44,779 nt of DNA from Hydrogenophaga sp. (lineage in GTDB: Bacteria > Pseudomonadota > Gammaproteobacteria > Burkholderiales > Burkholderiaceae_C): positions 1 through 44,779 of the forward strand of contig NZ_JAQVEJ010000005.1 in the NCBI RefSeq assembly GCF_028698005.1. Reading direction: 5' to 3'. The notes beneath the pieces are model-generated. The model saw only the letters and a list, made by a program, of their open reading frames with translations. It was not told the origin of the DNA and made no database searches. Shown here piece by piece: positions 1 to 8,282 of this stretch (the first letter of the stretch is position 1; the number at the start of each line of letters is the position of its first letter). The translations under genes were made by a program, and so were the position numbers.

Positions 1-273
1 TCAGTTCAGCGCGTCCTTGAGTGCCTTGCCCGGGCGGAACTTGGGCACCTTGGCAGATTTGATCTTGATTTCAGCACCCGTGCGCGGGTTGCGACCTTTG
101 CGTGCCGGGCGCTTGGTCACCGAGAAGGACCCGAAGCCAACCAGCGACACGGTGCCGCCTTTCTTGAGCGTGGTACGGATGGCGGTGATGGTCGAATCCA
201 GCGCGCGGGTGGCGGCCGCTTTGGAGATATCGGCTTGTTTGGCAATGTGTTCGACGAGTTCTGTTTTGTTCAC
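1..273 (-). CDS. hupB: HU-family DNA-binding protein
   Basis: This is a histone-like nucleoid protein that binds and bends DNA as a dimer. The 90 residues match the family length. The signature GFGSF followed by RKGRNPRTG (residues 46-66) is intact and forms the DNA-grasping beta arm, and the N-terminal helices carry the usual [10 protein letters not shown] start. The stop codon is the first triplet of the window, so the gene is complete. The start codon is GTG (CAC on the plus strand at 271-273), preceded by a purine-rich AAGAGGGG. I am sure of the family; the paralogue symbol is a guess. Confidence 0.96.
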   Translation of the reverse strand: MNKTELVEHIAKQADISKAAATRALDSTITAIRTTLKKGGTVSLVGFGSFSVTKRPARKGRNPRTGAEIKIKSAKVPKFRPGKALKDALN

Positions 274-565
274 AAAAAGCCCCTCTTGAAGTGTTGAATA
301 CCGGCAGGATCATGGTCGATCCACAGACACACAAACGCATGCCCACCTTGGCTTGACCGTCGATCACATGACTCGCCCGGCATACCATCCAAGTAAACGC
401 CGGGCGCCTTTTGATTAGACCCACGCCCTTGCAAGACTGTCAATACTCGCCTGCCCGATACGGCGCCCAATCTGGAACGGGAGGCGAGATTCTAGTCGCT
501 TTCCCGCGCCCGCTTCCCACAAACGCAACGCCTGGCCGTCAGCTTCGCGTCATGTCAGCACGTCG
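274..565. other. Intergenic region upstream of HU gene
   Basis: This 292-base stretch holds the HU leader and promoter, but I cannot point to a convincing -10/-35 pair. It contains one clear inverted repeat, CGCCCGGC at 374-381 against GCCGGGCG at 399-406 with a 17-base loop, followed on the plus strand by CCTTTTG. On the minus strand, where the flanking genes are read, it has no U-tract, so it is not a normal terminator for the dehydrogenase gene. No tRNA or small ORF is evident. Confidence 0.5.
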
Positions 566-1663
566 TCAGGCTCGCGCGACCACGGCGGCCACGGCACGGC
601 CGAGGTCCGAGGTCGTGGCCATGCCACCCAGGTCGCGCGTGCGGGGTGCGCCGCTGGCCGGGTCGAGCACGGCTTCGATGGCGCCCAGGATCGCATCGTG
701 CGCCGCACGGTAGCCCAGGTAGTCGAGCATCATGGCGCCGCACCAGATCTGCCCGATCGGGTTGGCAATGCCCTGCCCCGCAATGTCGGGCGCCGAGCCG
801 TGCACCGGCTCGAACAGCGAGGGGTGCTCGCGCGTGGGGTTGAGATTGGCGCTGGGCGCGATGCCGATCGTGCCCGTGCAGGCGGGGCCGAGGTCGGAGA
901 GGATGTCGCCGAACAGGTTGGACGCGACCACCACGTCGAAATGGTCCGGACGCTGCACGAAGTGCGCGGTCAGGATGTCGATGTGGAACTTGTCCACCTT
1001 GATCTCCGGATAGGCCTTCGCCATCTCGGCCACGCGCTCGTCCCAGTAGGGCATGGTGATGGCGATGCCGTTGCTCTTCGTGGCACTGGTCAGGTGCTTT
1101 TTCGGCCGTGTCTGCGCCAGCTCGAACGCGAATTTCAGCACGCGGTCGACGCCGTGACGCGACATCACGGTCTCCTGCAAGACGATCTCGCGCGGCGTGC
1201 CTTCGAACATGCGCCCGCCGACGCTCGAATATTCGCCCTCGGTATTCTCGCGCACGATCAGCATGTCGATTTCGCCGGGCTGGCGCGGGCTGCCGTCGCG
1301 CCGCACCACCGGCGCGATCACACCGGGCATCAGGCGTGCGGGCCGCAGGTTGATGTACTGGTCGAACTCGCGGCGGAACAGCAGCAGCGAACCCCAGAGC
1401 GACACATGGTCGGGAATCTTTTCCGGCCAGCCCACGGCACCGAAGTAGATCGCGTCGTGGCCACCGATCTGCTCCTTCCAGTTGTCCGGCAGCATCTTGC
1501 CGTGCTTCTCGTAGTAGTCCCAACTGGAGAAATCGAAGTGGTCGAACTGCAGGTTGATGCCGAAACGCGATGCGGCGGCTTCGAGCACGCGCAGGCCTTC
1601 GGGCATGACTTCCTTGCCAATGCCGTCGCCAGCGATGACGGCTATGCGATGGGTGGAGCTCAT
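566..1663 (-). CDS. Tartrate/D-malate dehydrogenase family protein
   Basis: This is an NAD-dependent beta-decarboxylating dehydrogenase of the isocitrate/isopropylmalate dehydrogenase family, closest by eye to tartrate dehydrogenase/D-malate dehydrogenase (TtuC/DmlA). The N-terminus IAVIAGDGIGKEVMPEG, the substrate-binding arginines in FRREFDQYINLRPAR, the VRENTEGEYSS loop, the metal-binding VVASNLFGDILSDLG and the adenine-binding EPVHGSAPDIAGQGIANP are all present. The ORF track starts 32 codons upstream, but the ATG at 1661-1663 is preceded by AAGGAAC and gives the normal length of 365 residues. It is the last gene of the uvrC-pgsA-EamA run. Substrate (tartrate, D-malate or 3-isopropylmalate) cannot be fixed from sequence alone. 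Confidence 0.9.
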   Translation of the reverse strand: MSSTHRIAVIAGDGIGKEVMPEGLRVLEAAASRFGINLQFDHFDFSSWDYYEKHGKMLPDNWKEQIGGHDAIYFGAVGWPEKIPDHVSLWGSLLLFRREFDQYINLRPARLMPGVIAPVVRRDGSPRQPGEIDMLIVRENTEGEYSSVGGRMFEGTPREIVLQETVMSRHGVDRVLKFAFELAQTRPKKHLTSATKSNGIAITMPYWDERVAEMAKAYPEIKVDKFHIDILTAHFVQRPDHFDVVVASNLFGDILSDLGPACTGTIGIAPSANLNPTREHPSLFEPVHGSAPDIAGQGIANPIGQIWCGAMMLDYLGYRAAHDAILGAIEAVLDPASGAPRTRDLGGMATTSDLGRAVAAVVARA

Positions 1664-1718
1664 CGGTGTTCCTTGTGCTTGTTGGAGTGTGGGGAAAAAA
1701 AGAATGGCGGTGCTGGCG

Positions 1719-2630
1719 TCAGGTGGGCCGCGGGACCCGTACCACGAGGCTGACGCCAAAGGCCGTGAGCGCGATACCTGCGATGGTGGCCAGTGTGACG
1801 GGCTCGCCGAACAGCACCCAGGCGACCAGCGCCGTGCAGGGCGGCACCAGGTACATGAGGCTGCTGACCGAGGCGGCCGCGCCGCGCTGGATCAGCAGGT
1901 ACAGCAGCGAGCTGCCGCCCAGCGTCAGCCCCAGGACCGACCAGGCCATGGCACCGGCCAGTTCGCCGTTCCAGCGCATGGCCTCGGTCTCCAGCAGGGC
2001 CAGCGGCAGCGTCACGACCAGTGCGGCCAGCAATTGCACCGTGTTGGCGGTGCGCACGTCACAGGGCTGCACGAAGCGCTTCTGGTAGAGCGTGCCGGCC
2101 GTGATCGACAGCAGCGCGACCAGCGCATAGGACAGGTTGAGCCAGTTGGCCTGGTCGCCCGGCCCGCCGGCGCCGAATTTGTTGGACACCACCAGCACGA
2201 GGCCGGCGAACCCCAGTAGCAGGCCCAGCCATTGCTTGCGCGAGACGTGATGGCCACTGACGCCGGACAGCCAGATCGCGGTGAGCACCGGCTGGATGCC
2301 CACGATCAGCGCGGACAGGCCCGAACCCATGCCGGCCTTGACCGCGGCCCACACGCCCCCCAGGTAGCCCGCGTGCATCAGCGCACCCGTCACCGCCAGA
2401 TGCAGCACCTGCCGCCGGCTTGCCGGCCAGCGCACACCCGCCAGCGCGATCCAGGGCAGAAAGCACAGGATCGACAGCGCGTAGCGCACCGCCAGGAACG
2501 TCATCGGCGGCGAGTGCGGCATGCCGTAGCGCGCCACGATGAAGCCGGTGCTCCAGATCAGCACGAACACCCAGGGCATGGCCCGGATCCAGGGGCTGGC
2601 GCCATCGGCGCGTGTGTCGGCGCGGCTCAT
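1719..2630 (-). CDS. EamA/DMT-family transporter
   Basis: This 303-residue integral membrane protein of the drug/metabolite transporter superfamily has roughly ten hydrophobic segments arranged as two EamA repeats. The first repeat opens with PWVFVLIWSTGFIVARYGMPHSPPMTFLAVRY, a typical EamA entry sequence. The C-terminal repeat ends in ALTAFGVSLVVRVPRP. It starts 16 bases after the pgsA stop and ends 55 bases before the dehydrogenase start, so co-transcription with uvrC-pgsA is likely. The ATG at 2630 has only a close GGAG, so the start may be a few codons downstream at residue 18. The substrate is unknown. Confidence 0.9.
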   Translation of the reverse strand: MSRADTRADGASPWIRAMPWVFVLIWSTGFIVARYGMPHSPPMTFLAVRYALSILCFLPWIALAGVRWPASRRQVLHLAVTGALMHAGYLGGVWAAVKAGMGSGLSALIVGIQPVLTAIWLSGVSGHHVSRKQWLGLLLGFAGLVLVVSNKFGAGGPGDQANWLNLSYALVALLSITAGTLYQKRFVQPCDVRTANTVQLLAALVVTLPLALLETEAMRWNGELAGAMAWSVLGLTLGGSSLLYLLIQRGAAASVSSLMYLVPPCTALVAWVLFGEPVTLATIAGIALTAFGVSLVVRVPRPT

Positions 2631-2646
2631 GCTCCGGTGTCAGGGC

Positions 2647-3216
2647 TCAGCGCGCGCTCGCACGGATTTCAGGCAGGGCCTTGCGCAGATAGTACGCCAT
2701 CGACCAGATGGTCAGCACCGCCGAGGCCCAGATCAGCCAGGTGCCCCACAGATGCGTGTCGATCACGCCGAACAGCATGCCGTGGTAGAGCAGGAAGGGA
2801 ATGGCCGTCATCTGCACCGCGGTCTTGAGCTTGCCCACCATGTGCACCGCCACGCTCTTGTTGGCACCGATCATGGCCATCCACTCGCGCAATGCCGAGA
2901 TGGCGATCTCGCGGCCGATGATGATGAGCGCCACAAACACGTTGGCGCGGTCCAGATGCACGAGCACCAGGAGGCTGGCGCAAACGAGGAACTTGTCGGC
3001 CACCGGATCGAGAAAGGCCCCGAAGGCGGACGTCTGCCCCAGCCGGCGGGCGAGGTAACCGTCGGCCCAGTCGGTGGCCGCGAACACGATGAACAGCACC
3101 GTGGCCACGAGATTCTGTTGCGCGGCGGGCACACCTTCCCAATAGAACACCCCGACGATCAGGGGGATGGCGGCGATGCGCGCCCAGGTCAGCAGGGTGG
3201 GAAGGTTGAAGAACAT
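2647..3216 (-). CDS. pgsA: CDP-diacylglycerol--glycerol-3-phosphate 3-phosphatidyltransferase
   Basis: This inner-membrane enzyme makes phosphatidylglycerophosphate, the committed step to phosphatidylglycerol and cardiolipin. The CDP-alcohol phosphotransferase motif DGxxARx8GxxxDxxxD is exact at residues 52-74 (DGYLARRLGQTSAFGAFLDPVAD). Several hydrophobic helices follow and the protein is 189 residues, the family length. The ORF track extends this frame back into uvrC; the real start is the ATG at 3216, giving MFFNLPTLLTWARI. It lies 26 bases after the uvrC stop. No Shine-Dalgarno is visible; instead a CATAAT hexamer sits 6 bases before the ATG. Confidence 0.95.
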   Translation of the reverse strand: MFFNLPTLLTWARIAAIPLIVGVFYWEGVPAAQQNLVATVLFIVFAATDWADGYLARRLGQTSAFGAFLDPVADKFLVCASLLVLVHLDRANVFVALIIIGREIAISALREWMAMIGANKSVAVHMVGKLKTAVQMTAIPFLLYHGMLFGVIDTHLWGTWLIWASAVLTIWSMAYYLRKALPEIRASAR

Positions 3217-3222
3217 GGCGCG

Positions 3223-3228
3223 ATTATG
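3223..3228 (-). promoter_or_regulatory. Possible -10 element abutting pgsA start
   Basis: CATAAT on the minus strand lies 6 bases before the pgsA ATG, which is where transcription would begin, implying a leaderless message. No convincing -35 hexamer is seen and the gene can also be read through from uvrC. Confidence 0.3.
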
Positions 3229-3242
3229 GAGGAGGACAGGCG

Positions 3243-5279
3243 CTAGCGCAGCGCCCGGTAGATGGTGTCGGCCAGCTCCGGCGAGATGCCATCCACCGAA
3301 CTCAGGTCTTCGACGCTGGCGGCTGCCACACCGCGAACGCCACCAAAGCGCTGCAGCAGGCGCGCCCGCTTCTTGGGGCCGACGCCCGGGATGTCTTCCA
3401 GCTTGCTGCCACCGGTGCGCACCCGCGCACGTTGCGCGCGCATGCCGGTGATGGCAAAGCGGTGGGCCTCGTCGCGGATCTGCGCCACCAGCATCAGCGC
3501 GGCCGAGTCGTGTCCGAGCCAGACCTTGGGCCGGCCGTCGGCAAACACCAGTTCTTCCAGGCCGACCTTGCGGCCCTCGCCCTTTTCCACGCCAACGATC
3601 AGCGACAGATCCAACCCCAACTGCTGGAACACCTCGCGCGCCACGCCCACCTGGCCCTTGCCGCCATCGATCAGCACCAGGTCGGGCATGCGCGGTCCGC
3701 GCGGCGGCTGCGCGCCGGCGCCGTCGGCCTGCACCTCCACGGGGGTGTCGTCGCCGGCACCGGATGCGGGCGGGGCTTCGCCGCCCTGCTCGGCCCGCAG
3801 CGCCTCGGCGATGCGCCCGTAGCGGCGCAACAGCACCTGGCGCATGGCGGCATAGTCGTCGCCAGGGGTGATGCCCACGATGTTGTAGCGCCGGTACTGG
3901 CTGTTCTGCATCTTGTGGTTCTCGAACACCACGCACGAGGCCTGGGTGGATTCGCCCGCGGTGTGCGAGATGTCGAAGCACTCGATGCGCAGCTCGTCAA
4001 GGTTGTCGTCGGGCAGGCCCAGCGCCTCGGCCAGTGCCCGCGTGCGGGCCTGCTGCGAGCCCTCCTCGGCCAGCAGGCGCGCCAGCGCGATCTCGGCGTT
4101 CTTCTCGGCCATCTCCAGCCAGGCACGCCGGTGCTCGCGCGGCTGGTGCACGGCGTGCACCCGCACGCCGGCCTGCGCGCTCAGTGCCTCGATCAGGTCC
4201 TTGCCAACCGGGTGGCTCGTCACCAGCGTGTGCGGCAGCGCCGCACCCAGGTAGTGCTGCGCGATGAAGGCCTCGAGCACGCGCACGTGCACCTGCTCGA
4301 GCGGATCGGGCGCCTGCGCGGACGGGCTCCCGGCCTCCAGGTCGGCGGCGATCTGGGTCGCGTCGTCCACGTGGGACGGGAAGTACGGCCGGTCGCCCAG
4401 GTGGCGCCCGCCGCGCACCATGGCCAGATTGACGCAGGCACGGCCGCCCTGCACGCGCACCGCCAGGATGTCGACGTCGCGGTCGCTGGCGGTGTCCATC
4501 GCCTGCTGGTGCAGCACGCGCGAGAGCGCCGACATCTGGTTGCGGATCTCGGCCGCCTGCTCGAATTCGAGCTTCTCGGCGTGCGCCATCATGCGCGCCT
4601 GCAGCTCGTCCAGCACGGCCTGCGTCTCGCCGCGCAGGAACTGCTCGGCCGCGGCCACGTCACGCCCGTAGTCCTCGACGCTGATGAGATCCACACAGGG
4701 GCCGCTGCAGCGCTTGATCTGGTACAGCAAGCAGGGCCGCGTGCGGTTGGCAAACACCGTGTCCTCGCAGGTGCGCAGGCGGAACACCTTCTGCAGCAGC
4801 GTGATCGCCTCCTTGACCGCCCAGGCGCTCGGGTAGGGGCCGTAGTAACTGTGCCGCCGGTCCACCACGCCCCGGTAGTAGGCCATGCGCGGAAACAGGA
4901 TCGCGGGCGCCGCCCCAGGCCCCGCGGTGCGCCAGGTCTCGCGCGTGCCCGTGATCTTGAGGTACGGGTAGCTCTTGTCGTCGCGGAACAGGATGTTGTA
5001 GCGCGGCTGCAGGGTCTTGATGAGGTTGTTCTCGAGCAGCAGCGCCTCGGCCTCGGACCGGACCACCGTCGTTTCCATGCGCGCGATGCGGCTGACCATC
5101 TGGCCGATGCGCGTGCCGTCGTGGCTCTTCTGGAAATAGCTGCTGACACGCTTTTTCAGGTTGCGCGCCTTGCCCACGTACAGCAACTGCCCCTGGGCGT
5201 CGAAGTAGCGATAGACCCCGGGCAACGCGGGCAGGGCCGCGACCTCGCTGAGCAACTGTTCGGAATGGACCTCGGCCAT
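3243..5279 (-). CDS. uvrC: UvrABC excinuclease subunit C
   Basis: UvrC makes the two incisions in nucleotide excision repair. The order of domains is complete: GIY-YIG nuclease at residues 18-95 ([21 protein letters not shown]), a UVR domain around [16 protein letters not shown] that contacts UvrB, the RNase H-like C-terminal nuclease with ECFDISH and [10 protein letters not shown] supplying the acidic residues, and a terminal helix-hairpin-helix ([16 protein letters not shown]). At 678 residues it is longer than E. coli UvrC because of a Gly/Ala/Pro/acidic insertion at about residues 493-530. It diverges from earP with 65 bases between start codons. Confidence 0.97.
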   Translation of the reverse strand: MAEVHSEQLLSEVAALPALPGVYRYFDAQGQLLYVGKARNLKKRVSSYFQKSHDGTRIGQMVSRIARMETTVVRSEAEALLLENNLIKTLQPRYNILFRDDKSYPYLKITGTRETWRTAGPGAAPAILFPRMAYYRGVVDRRHSYYGPYPSAWAVKEAITLLQKVFRLRTCEDTVFANRTRPCLLYQIKRCSGPCVDLISVEDYGRDVAAAEQFLRGETQAVLDELQARMMAHAEKLEFEQAAEIRNQMSALSRVLHQQAMDTASDRDVDILAVRVQGGRACVNLAMVRGGRHLGDRPYFPSHVDDATQIAADLEAGSPSAQAPDPLEQVHVRVLEAFIAQHYLGAALPHTLVTSHPVGKDLIEALSAQAGVRVHAVHQPREHRRAWLEMAEKNAEIALARLLAEEGSQQARTRALAEALGLPDDNLDELRIECFDISHTAGESTQASCVVFENHKMQNSQYRRYNIVGITPGDDYAAMRQVLLRRYGRIAEALRAEQGGEAPPASGAGDDTPVEVQADGAGAQPPRGPRMPDLVLIDGGKGQVGVAREVFQQLGLDLSLIVGVEKGEGRKVGLEELVFADGRPKVWLGHDSAALMLVAQIRDEAHRFAITGMRAQRARVRTGGSKLEDIPGVGPKKRARLLQRFGGVRGVAAASVEDLSSVDGISPELADTIYRALR

Positions 5280-5287
5280 GGGTCCGT

Positions 5288-5338
5288 ATTGTGGCGCTTC
5301 GCCGATGGCTGCGCTGCCCCTGGCGCGGCGTGGACAAT
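5288..5338. promoter_or_regulatory. Divergent uvrC/earP start region with two -10-like hexamers
   Basis: CACAAT on the minus strand (5288-5293) sits 8 bases before the uvrC ATG, and GACAAT on the plus strand (5333-5338) sits 6 bases before the earP ATG. Neither gene has a Shine-Dalgarno sequence in the gap. Both could be -10 elements of leaderless transcripts. The -35 regions are unconvincing. Confidence 0.35.
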
Positions 5339-5344
5339 CGCCCC

Positions 5345-6445
5345 ATGCGATGGGACATCTTTTGCCGCGTCATCGACAACCTGGGCGACACCGGCGTCTG
5401 CTGGCGCCTGTGCGCCGACCTGGCCGCGCGCGGCGAAGACGTGCGCCTGTGGATCGACCTGCCCGACGATCTGGACTGGATGGCACCCGGCGCGCTGCAG
5501 GGCCGCTGGCCGGGTGTTCAGGTCATCCGGTGGACCGACCCGCTGCCCGCGGGGCTGGTGGACGCCCTGCCCCCGGCCGACGTCTGGATCGAGGCCTTCG
5601 GCTGCGATCCGGCACCCGAGTGCATCGAAACGCTGGCCCGGCGCCTGGCGGCCGGCGCGACGCCACCGGTCTGGCTCAACCTCGAATACATGAGCGCCGA
5701 GGCCTATGTGGAGCGCTGCCACCGCCTGCCTTCGCCGGTGATGTCGGGCCCCCTGAAGGGTCTGACCAAGTGGTTCTTCTACCCCGGCTTCACGCCGGCC
5801 ACCGGCGGCCTGCTGCGCGAGCCCGGATTGCCGGCGCGCCAGGCAGCCTTCGACGCCGGCCGCTGGCTCTCATCACGCCGTCTGCCGGCCGGCGATGCCG
5901 GACGCCACCGCATCAGCCTGTTCTGCTATGAGCCACGCCCGCTACGTGACTTGCTCGCCGGCGCCGGCACGGCCAGCCACCCGGTGGACTGGCTGGTCGC
6001 GGCCGGGCGCACCGCCGATGCCGTCGCCACGGTCTGGCCCGCCGATGCACCCCGGCCGCCCCATGCCCGGCTGCACACCCTGCCGCACCTGACCCAGTTT
6101 GATTTCGATCACCTGCTGTGGTCCTGCGACCTCAACTTCGTGCGCGGCGAGGACTCGCTGGTGCGCGCGCTGTGGGCCGGCAAGCCCTTCGTCTGGCACA
6201 TCTACCCACAGCACGACAACGCGCACCACGCCAAGCTCGACGCCTTCCTCGACTGGCTGGACGCCCCGCCCTCGCTGCGCGCCTTCCACCACTGGTGGAA
6301 CGACATCGCCACCGGGCACCCGGGCTGGCCTGGCTGGGACGTGGTGGCCACCTGGCGGGCCTGCGCGCAGGCGGCACGCGCGCGTCTTCTGGCTCAGCCC
6401 GACCTGGTGAGACAGTTGCTGGAATTCGTGAGGGAAAGGCGCTAA
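5345..6445 (+). CDS. earP: EF-P arginine rhamnosyltransferase EarP
   Basis: EarP transfers rhamnose from dTDP-beta-L-rhamnose to an arginine of elongation factor P, activating it for polyproline synthesis. The protein has the GT-B-like fold signature of the family: an N-terminal [20 protein letters not shown] with Asp11 and Asp15 in the catalytic position, and a C-terminal nucleotide-sugar site [26 protein letters not shown] chose the ATG at 5345 (MRWDIFCR) over the upstream ORF start because it fits the family N-terminus; the length is then 366 residues. The next gene is efp, the substrate, as in Pseudomonas and Neisseria relatives. The dTDP-rhamnose genes are not in this window. Confidence 0.95.
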   Translation: MRWDIFCRVIDNLGDTGVCWRLCADLAARGEDVRLWIDLPDDLDWMAPGALQGRWPGVQVIRWTDPLPAGLVDALPPADVWIEAFGCDPAPECIETLARRLAAGATPPVWLNLEYMSAEAYVERCHRLPSPVMSGPLKGLTKWFFYPGFTPATGGLLREPGLPARQAAFDAGRWLSSRRLPAGDAGRHRISLFCYEPRPLRDLLAGAGTASHPVDWLVAAGRTADAVATVWPADAPRPPHARLHTLPHLTQFDFDHLLWSCDLNFVRGEDSLVRALWAGKPFVWHIYPQHDNAHHAKLDAFLDWLDAPPSLRAFHHWWNDIATGHPGWPGWDVVATWRACAQAARARLLAQPDLVRQLLEFVRERR

Positions 6446-6448
6446 AAT
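6443..6448 (+). promoter_or_regulatory. Possible -10 element for efp
   Basis: TAAAAT overlaps the earP stop codon and lies 172 bases before the efp start. It would give efp its own promoter with a long leader, fitting its expected high expression. No clear -35 was found at 16-18 bases upstream. Confidence 0.3.
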
Positions 6449-6620
6449 CCAAGGTTTTGCGTATATCCGCATCGGTTGTCGGGCCTGACGCCCGTCGATG
6501 CCGGCCGCAAGCGTGTGTCGTCTGCCTCGCCGCACAGATCGCCCACACTGCGCCACGCTGCTCCCTTCCCGGGGCAACGCCCTCCATCTGCGCACACGCG
6601 GCCCAACCGTTGGAAGACCC

Positions 6621-7175
6621 ATGAAAATCGCTCAAGAAATCCGCGCCGGCAACGTGATCATGCACGGCAAGGACCCGATGATCGTCCTGAAGACCGAATA
6701 CGCCCGCGGCGGCCGCGGCGCCGCCACCGTCCGCATGAAGCTCAAGGGCCTGCTGGGCAACATCGGCACCGAAGTCGTCTTCAAGGCCGACGACAAGATC
6801 GACAACATCGTCCTCGACCACAAGGAGTGCACCTACTCCTATTTCGCCGATCCCATGTATGTCTTCATGGACGCGGAATACAACCAGTACGAGGTCGAGG
6901 CCGAAAACATGGGCGACGCCCTGCACTACCTGGAAGACGGCATGGCCGTGGAAGTGGTGTTCTACGAAGGCAAGGCCATCTCGGTCGAGCTGCCCACGTC
7001 GGTCGAACGTGAAATCACCTGGACCGAACCCGCCGTCAAGGGGGATACTTCGGGCAAGGTGCTCAAGCCCGCCAAGATCGCCACCGGTTTCGAAGTGGCA
7101 GTGCCGCTGTTCGTGTCGCAAGGCGACCGGATCGAAATCGACACGCGCACCGGCGAGTACCGCAAGCGGGTCTGA
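6621..7175 (+). CDS. efp: Elongation factor P
   Basis: EF-P binds between the P and E sites of the ribosome and rescues stalling at proline stretches. The three domains are intact over 184 residues: KOW-like domain I with the loop [10 protein letters not shown], the central OB domain with [11 protein letters not shown], and the C-terminal OB domain ending [11 protein letters not shown]. Residue 32, at the tip of the domain I loop, is arginine, the form modified by EarP rather than the lysine modified by EpmA/EpmB. The start is the ATG at 6621. A 175-base gap separates it from earP, and a strong terminator follows. Confidence 0.98.
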   Translation: MKIAQEIRAGNVIMHGKDPMIVLKTEYARGGRGAATVRMKLKGLLGNIGTEVVFKADDKIDNIVLDHKECTYSYFADPMYVFMDAEYNQYEVEAENMGDALHYLEDGMAVEVVFYEGKAISVELPTSVEREITWTEPAVKGDTSGKVLKPAKIATGFEVAVPLFVSQGDRIEIDTRTGEYRKRV

Positions 7176-7191
7176 TCCGTCCCCACACAGC

Positions 7192-7221
7192 AAGAGGCTC
7201 CTACAGGAGCCTCTTTGTTTT
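7192..7221 (+). terminator. Rho-independent terminator after efp
   Basis: A perfect 10-base stem (AAGAGGCTCC / GGAGCCTCTT) with a TACA loop is followed by TGTTTT. It lies 16 bases after the efp stop and ends the earP-efp transcription unit. Confidence 0.92.
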
Positions 7222-7311
7222 GGGAGGCCTGAAATCGCTCGCCCAGCCGGCCGGCATCAGGACCCCGGCGATGAACTCACCACACGACAGGCAAAGAAAG
7301 GACACACGTTC

Positions 7312-8199
7312 ATGGAAACCACCCAGCAACTGAGCGAACAGCGGCTGGCCGACGCGTGGGCCGAATTGCAGGCACATTCCAGCAACGGCAATGCCCTGCA
7401 GGCCGACGCCTACCGCCTGGCCTTCGCCGACCCCGAGTTCCTGCTGCGCCGCGAGACGCGCGGCATCCGCTTCCAGCTGGAGCTGCTCAAGCCCGATCTG
7501 GCCCAGAGCGAGCAGGGGATCGACAACACGGTCGTGGTGTATGGCAGCGCACGCCTGCGCGAGCCGGCGCTGGCGCGCGAGCACCTGGCCGAGGCACAGG
7601 CCAGCGGCGACGCCCGTGCGATCGCTCGCGCCAAGACCTTGCTGCGCAACGCGCACTACTACGACAAGGCGCGTGAATTTGCCCGCATCGCGGCCCGCTA
7701 CAGCAAGCACTGCGCACGCGAAGACCAGCTTTTCATCTGCACCGGCGGTGGCCCCGGCATCATGGAAGCGGCCAACCGTGGTGCACACGACGAAGGCTGT
7801 CTCAACGTCGGGCTGAACATCACCCTGCCGCATGAACAGTCGGGCAACCGCTACATCACACCCGAACTGAGCTTCAAGTTCCACTACTTCGCGCTGCGCA
7901 AGATGCACTTCATGATGCGTGCCAAGGCGCTGGCGGTGTTCCCGGGCGGCTTCGGCACGCTGGATGAACTGTTCGAGGTCATCACGCTCGTGCAGTGCAA
8001 GAAAGCCAAACCGGTGCCCATCGTGCTGTTTGGCAGCGAGTACTGGAAGCGCCTGCTCAACCTGGAGGTGCTGGTCGAGGAAGGCACGATCTCACCGGAA
8101 GACCTGAACCTGTTCACCTACCAGGACGACCCGCAGGCCGCCTGGGATTACATCCTCGACTTCTACAACCTGCCACACGTCGAGTCGCGCTGCGACTGA
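7312..8199 (+). CDS. LOG-family protein (TIGR00730-like, lysine decarboxylase fold)
   Basis: This is a Rossmann-fold protein of the LOG family, whose characterised members are cytokinin riboside 5'-monophosphate phosphoribohydrolases that release a base from a nucleotide monophosphate. Both signature motifs are present: GGGPGIMEAAN at residues 145-155 and PGGFGTLDE at 211-219. It is the longer, 295-residue form with an N-terminal helical extension. The ORF track begins far upstream in an overlapping frame; the ATG at 7312 follows a clear AAAGGAC ribosome-binding site. It sits between two terminators as a single-gene unit. Its true substrate in this organism is not evident. Confidence 0.9.
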   Translation: METTQQLSEQRLADAWAELQAHSSNGNALQADAYRLAFADPEFLLRRETRGIRFQLELLKPDLAQSEQGIDNTVVVYGSARLREPALAREHLAEAQASGDARAIARAKTLLRNAHYYDKAREFARIAARYSKHCAREDQLFICTGGGPGIMEAANRGAHDEGCLNVGLNITLPHEQSGNRYITPELSFKFHYFALRKMHFMMRAKALAVFPGGFGTLDELFEVITLVQCKKAKPVPIVLFGSEYWKRLLNLEVLVEEGTISPEDLNLFTYQDDPQAAWDYILDFYNLPHVESRCD

Positions 8200-8212
8200 G
8201 CGCGCTGCCCGG

Positions 8213-8243
8213 GCAAAGAAAAGGGCCCGCGAAACGGGCCCTT
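8213..8243 (-). terminator. Terminator of the RND efflux operon
   Basis: The stem AAGGGCCCG / CGGGCCCTT (9 bases, CGAAA loop) at 8221-8243 is followed on the minus strand by TTTTCTTT. It lies 40 bases after the outer-membrane channel stop. On the plus strand it could also stop LOG transcription but has only a weak U-tract. Confidence 0.85.
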
Positions 8244-8282
8244 CCGGTGCCGGCACGTCATGCCGGATCATCGCCAGCCGGT

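Noticed and set aside
374-406. Stem-loop upstream of the HU gene as a terminator
   Set aside because: Its T-run is on the plus strand, where no gene precedes it, and the loop of 17 bases is long. I list it only as an inverted repeat.
3432-5693. A 753-residue plus-strand ORF opposite uvrC
   Set aside because: It overlaps uvrC in antisense and runs into earP in another frame; no ribosome-binding site or domain.
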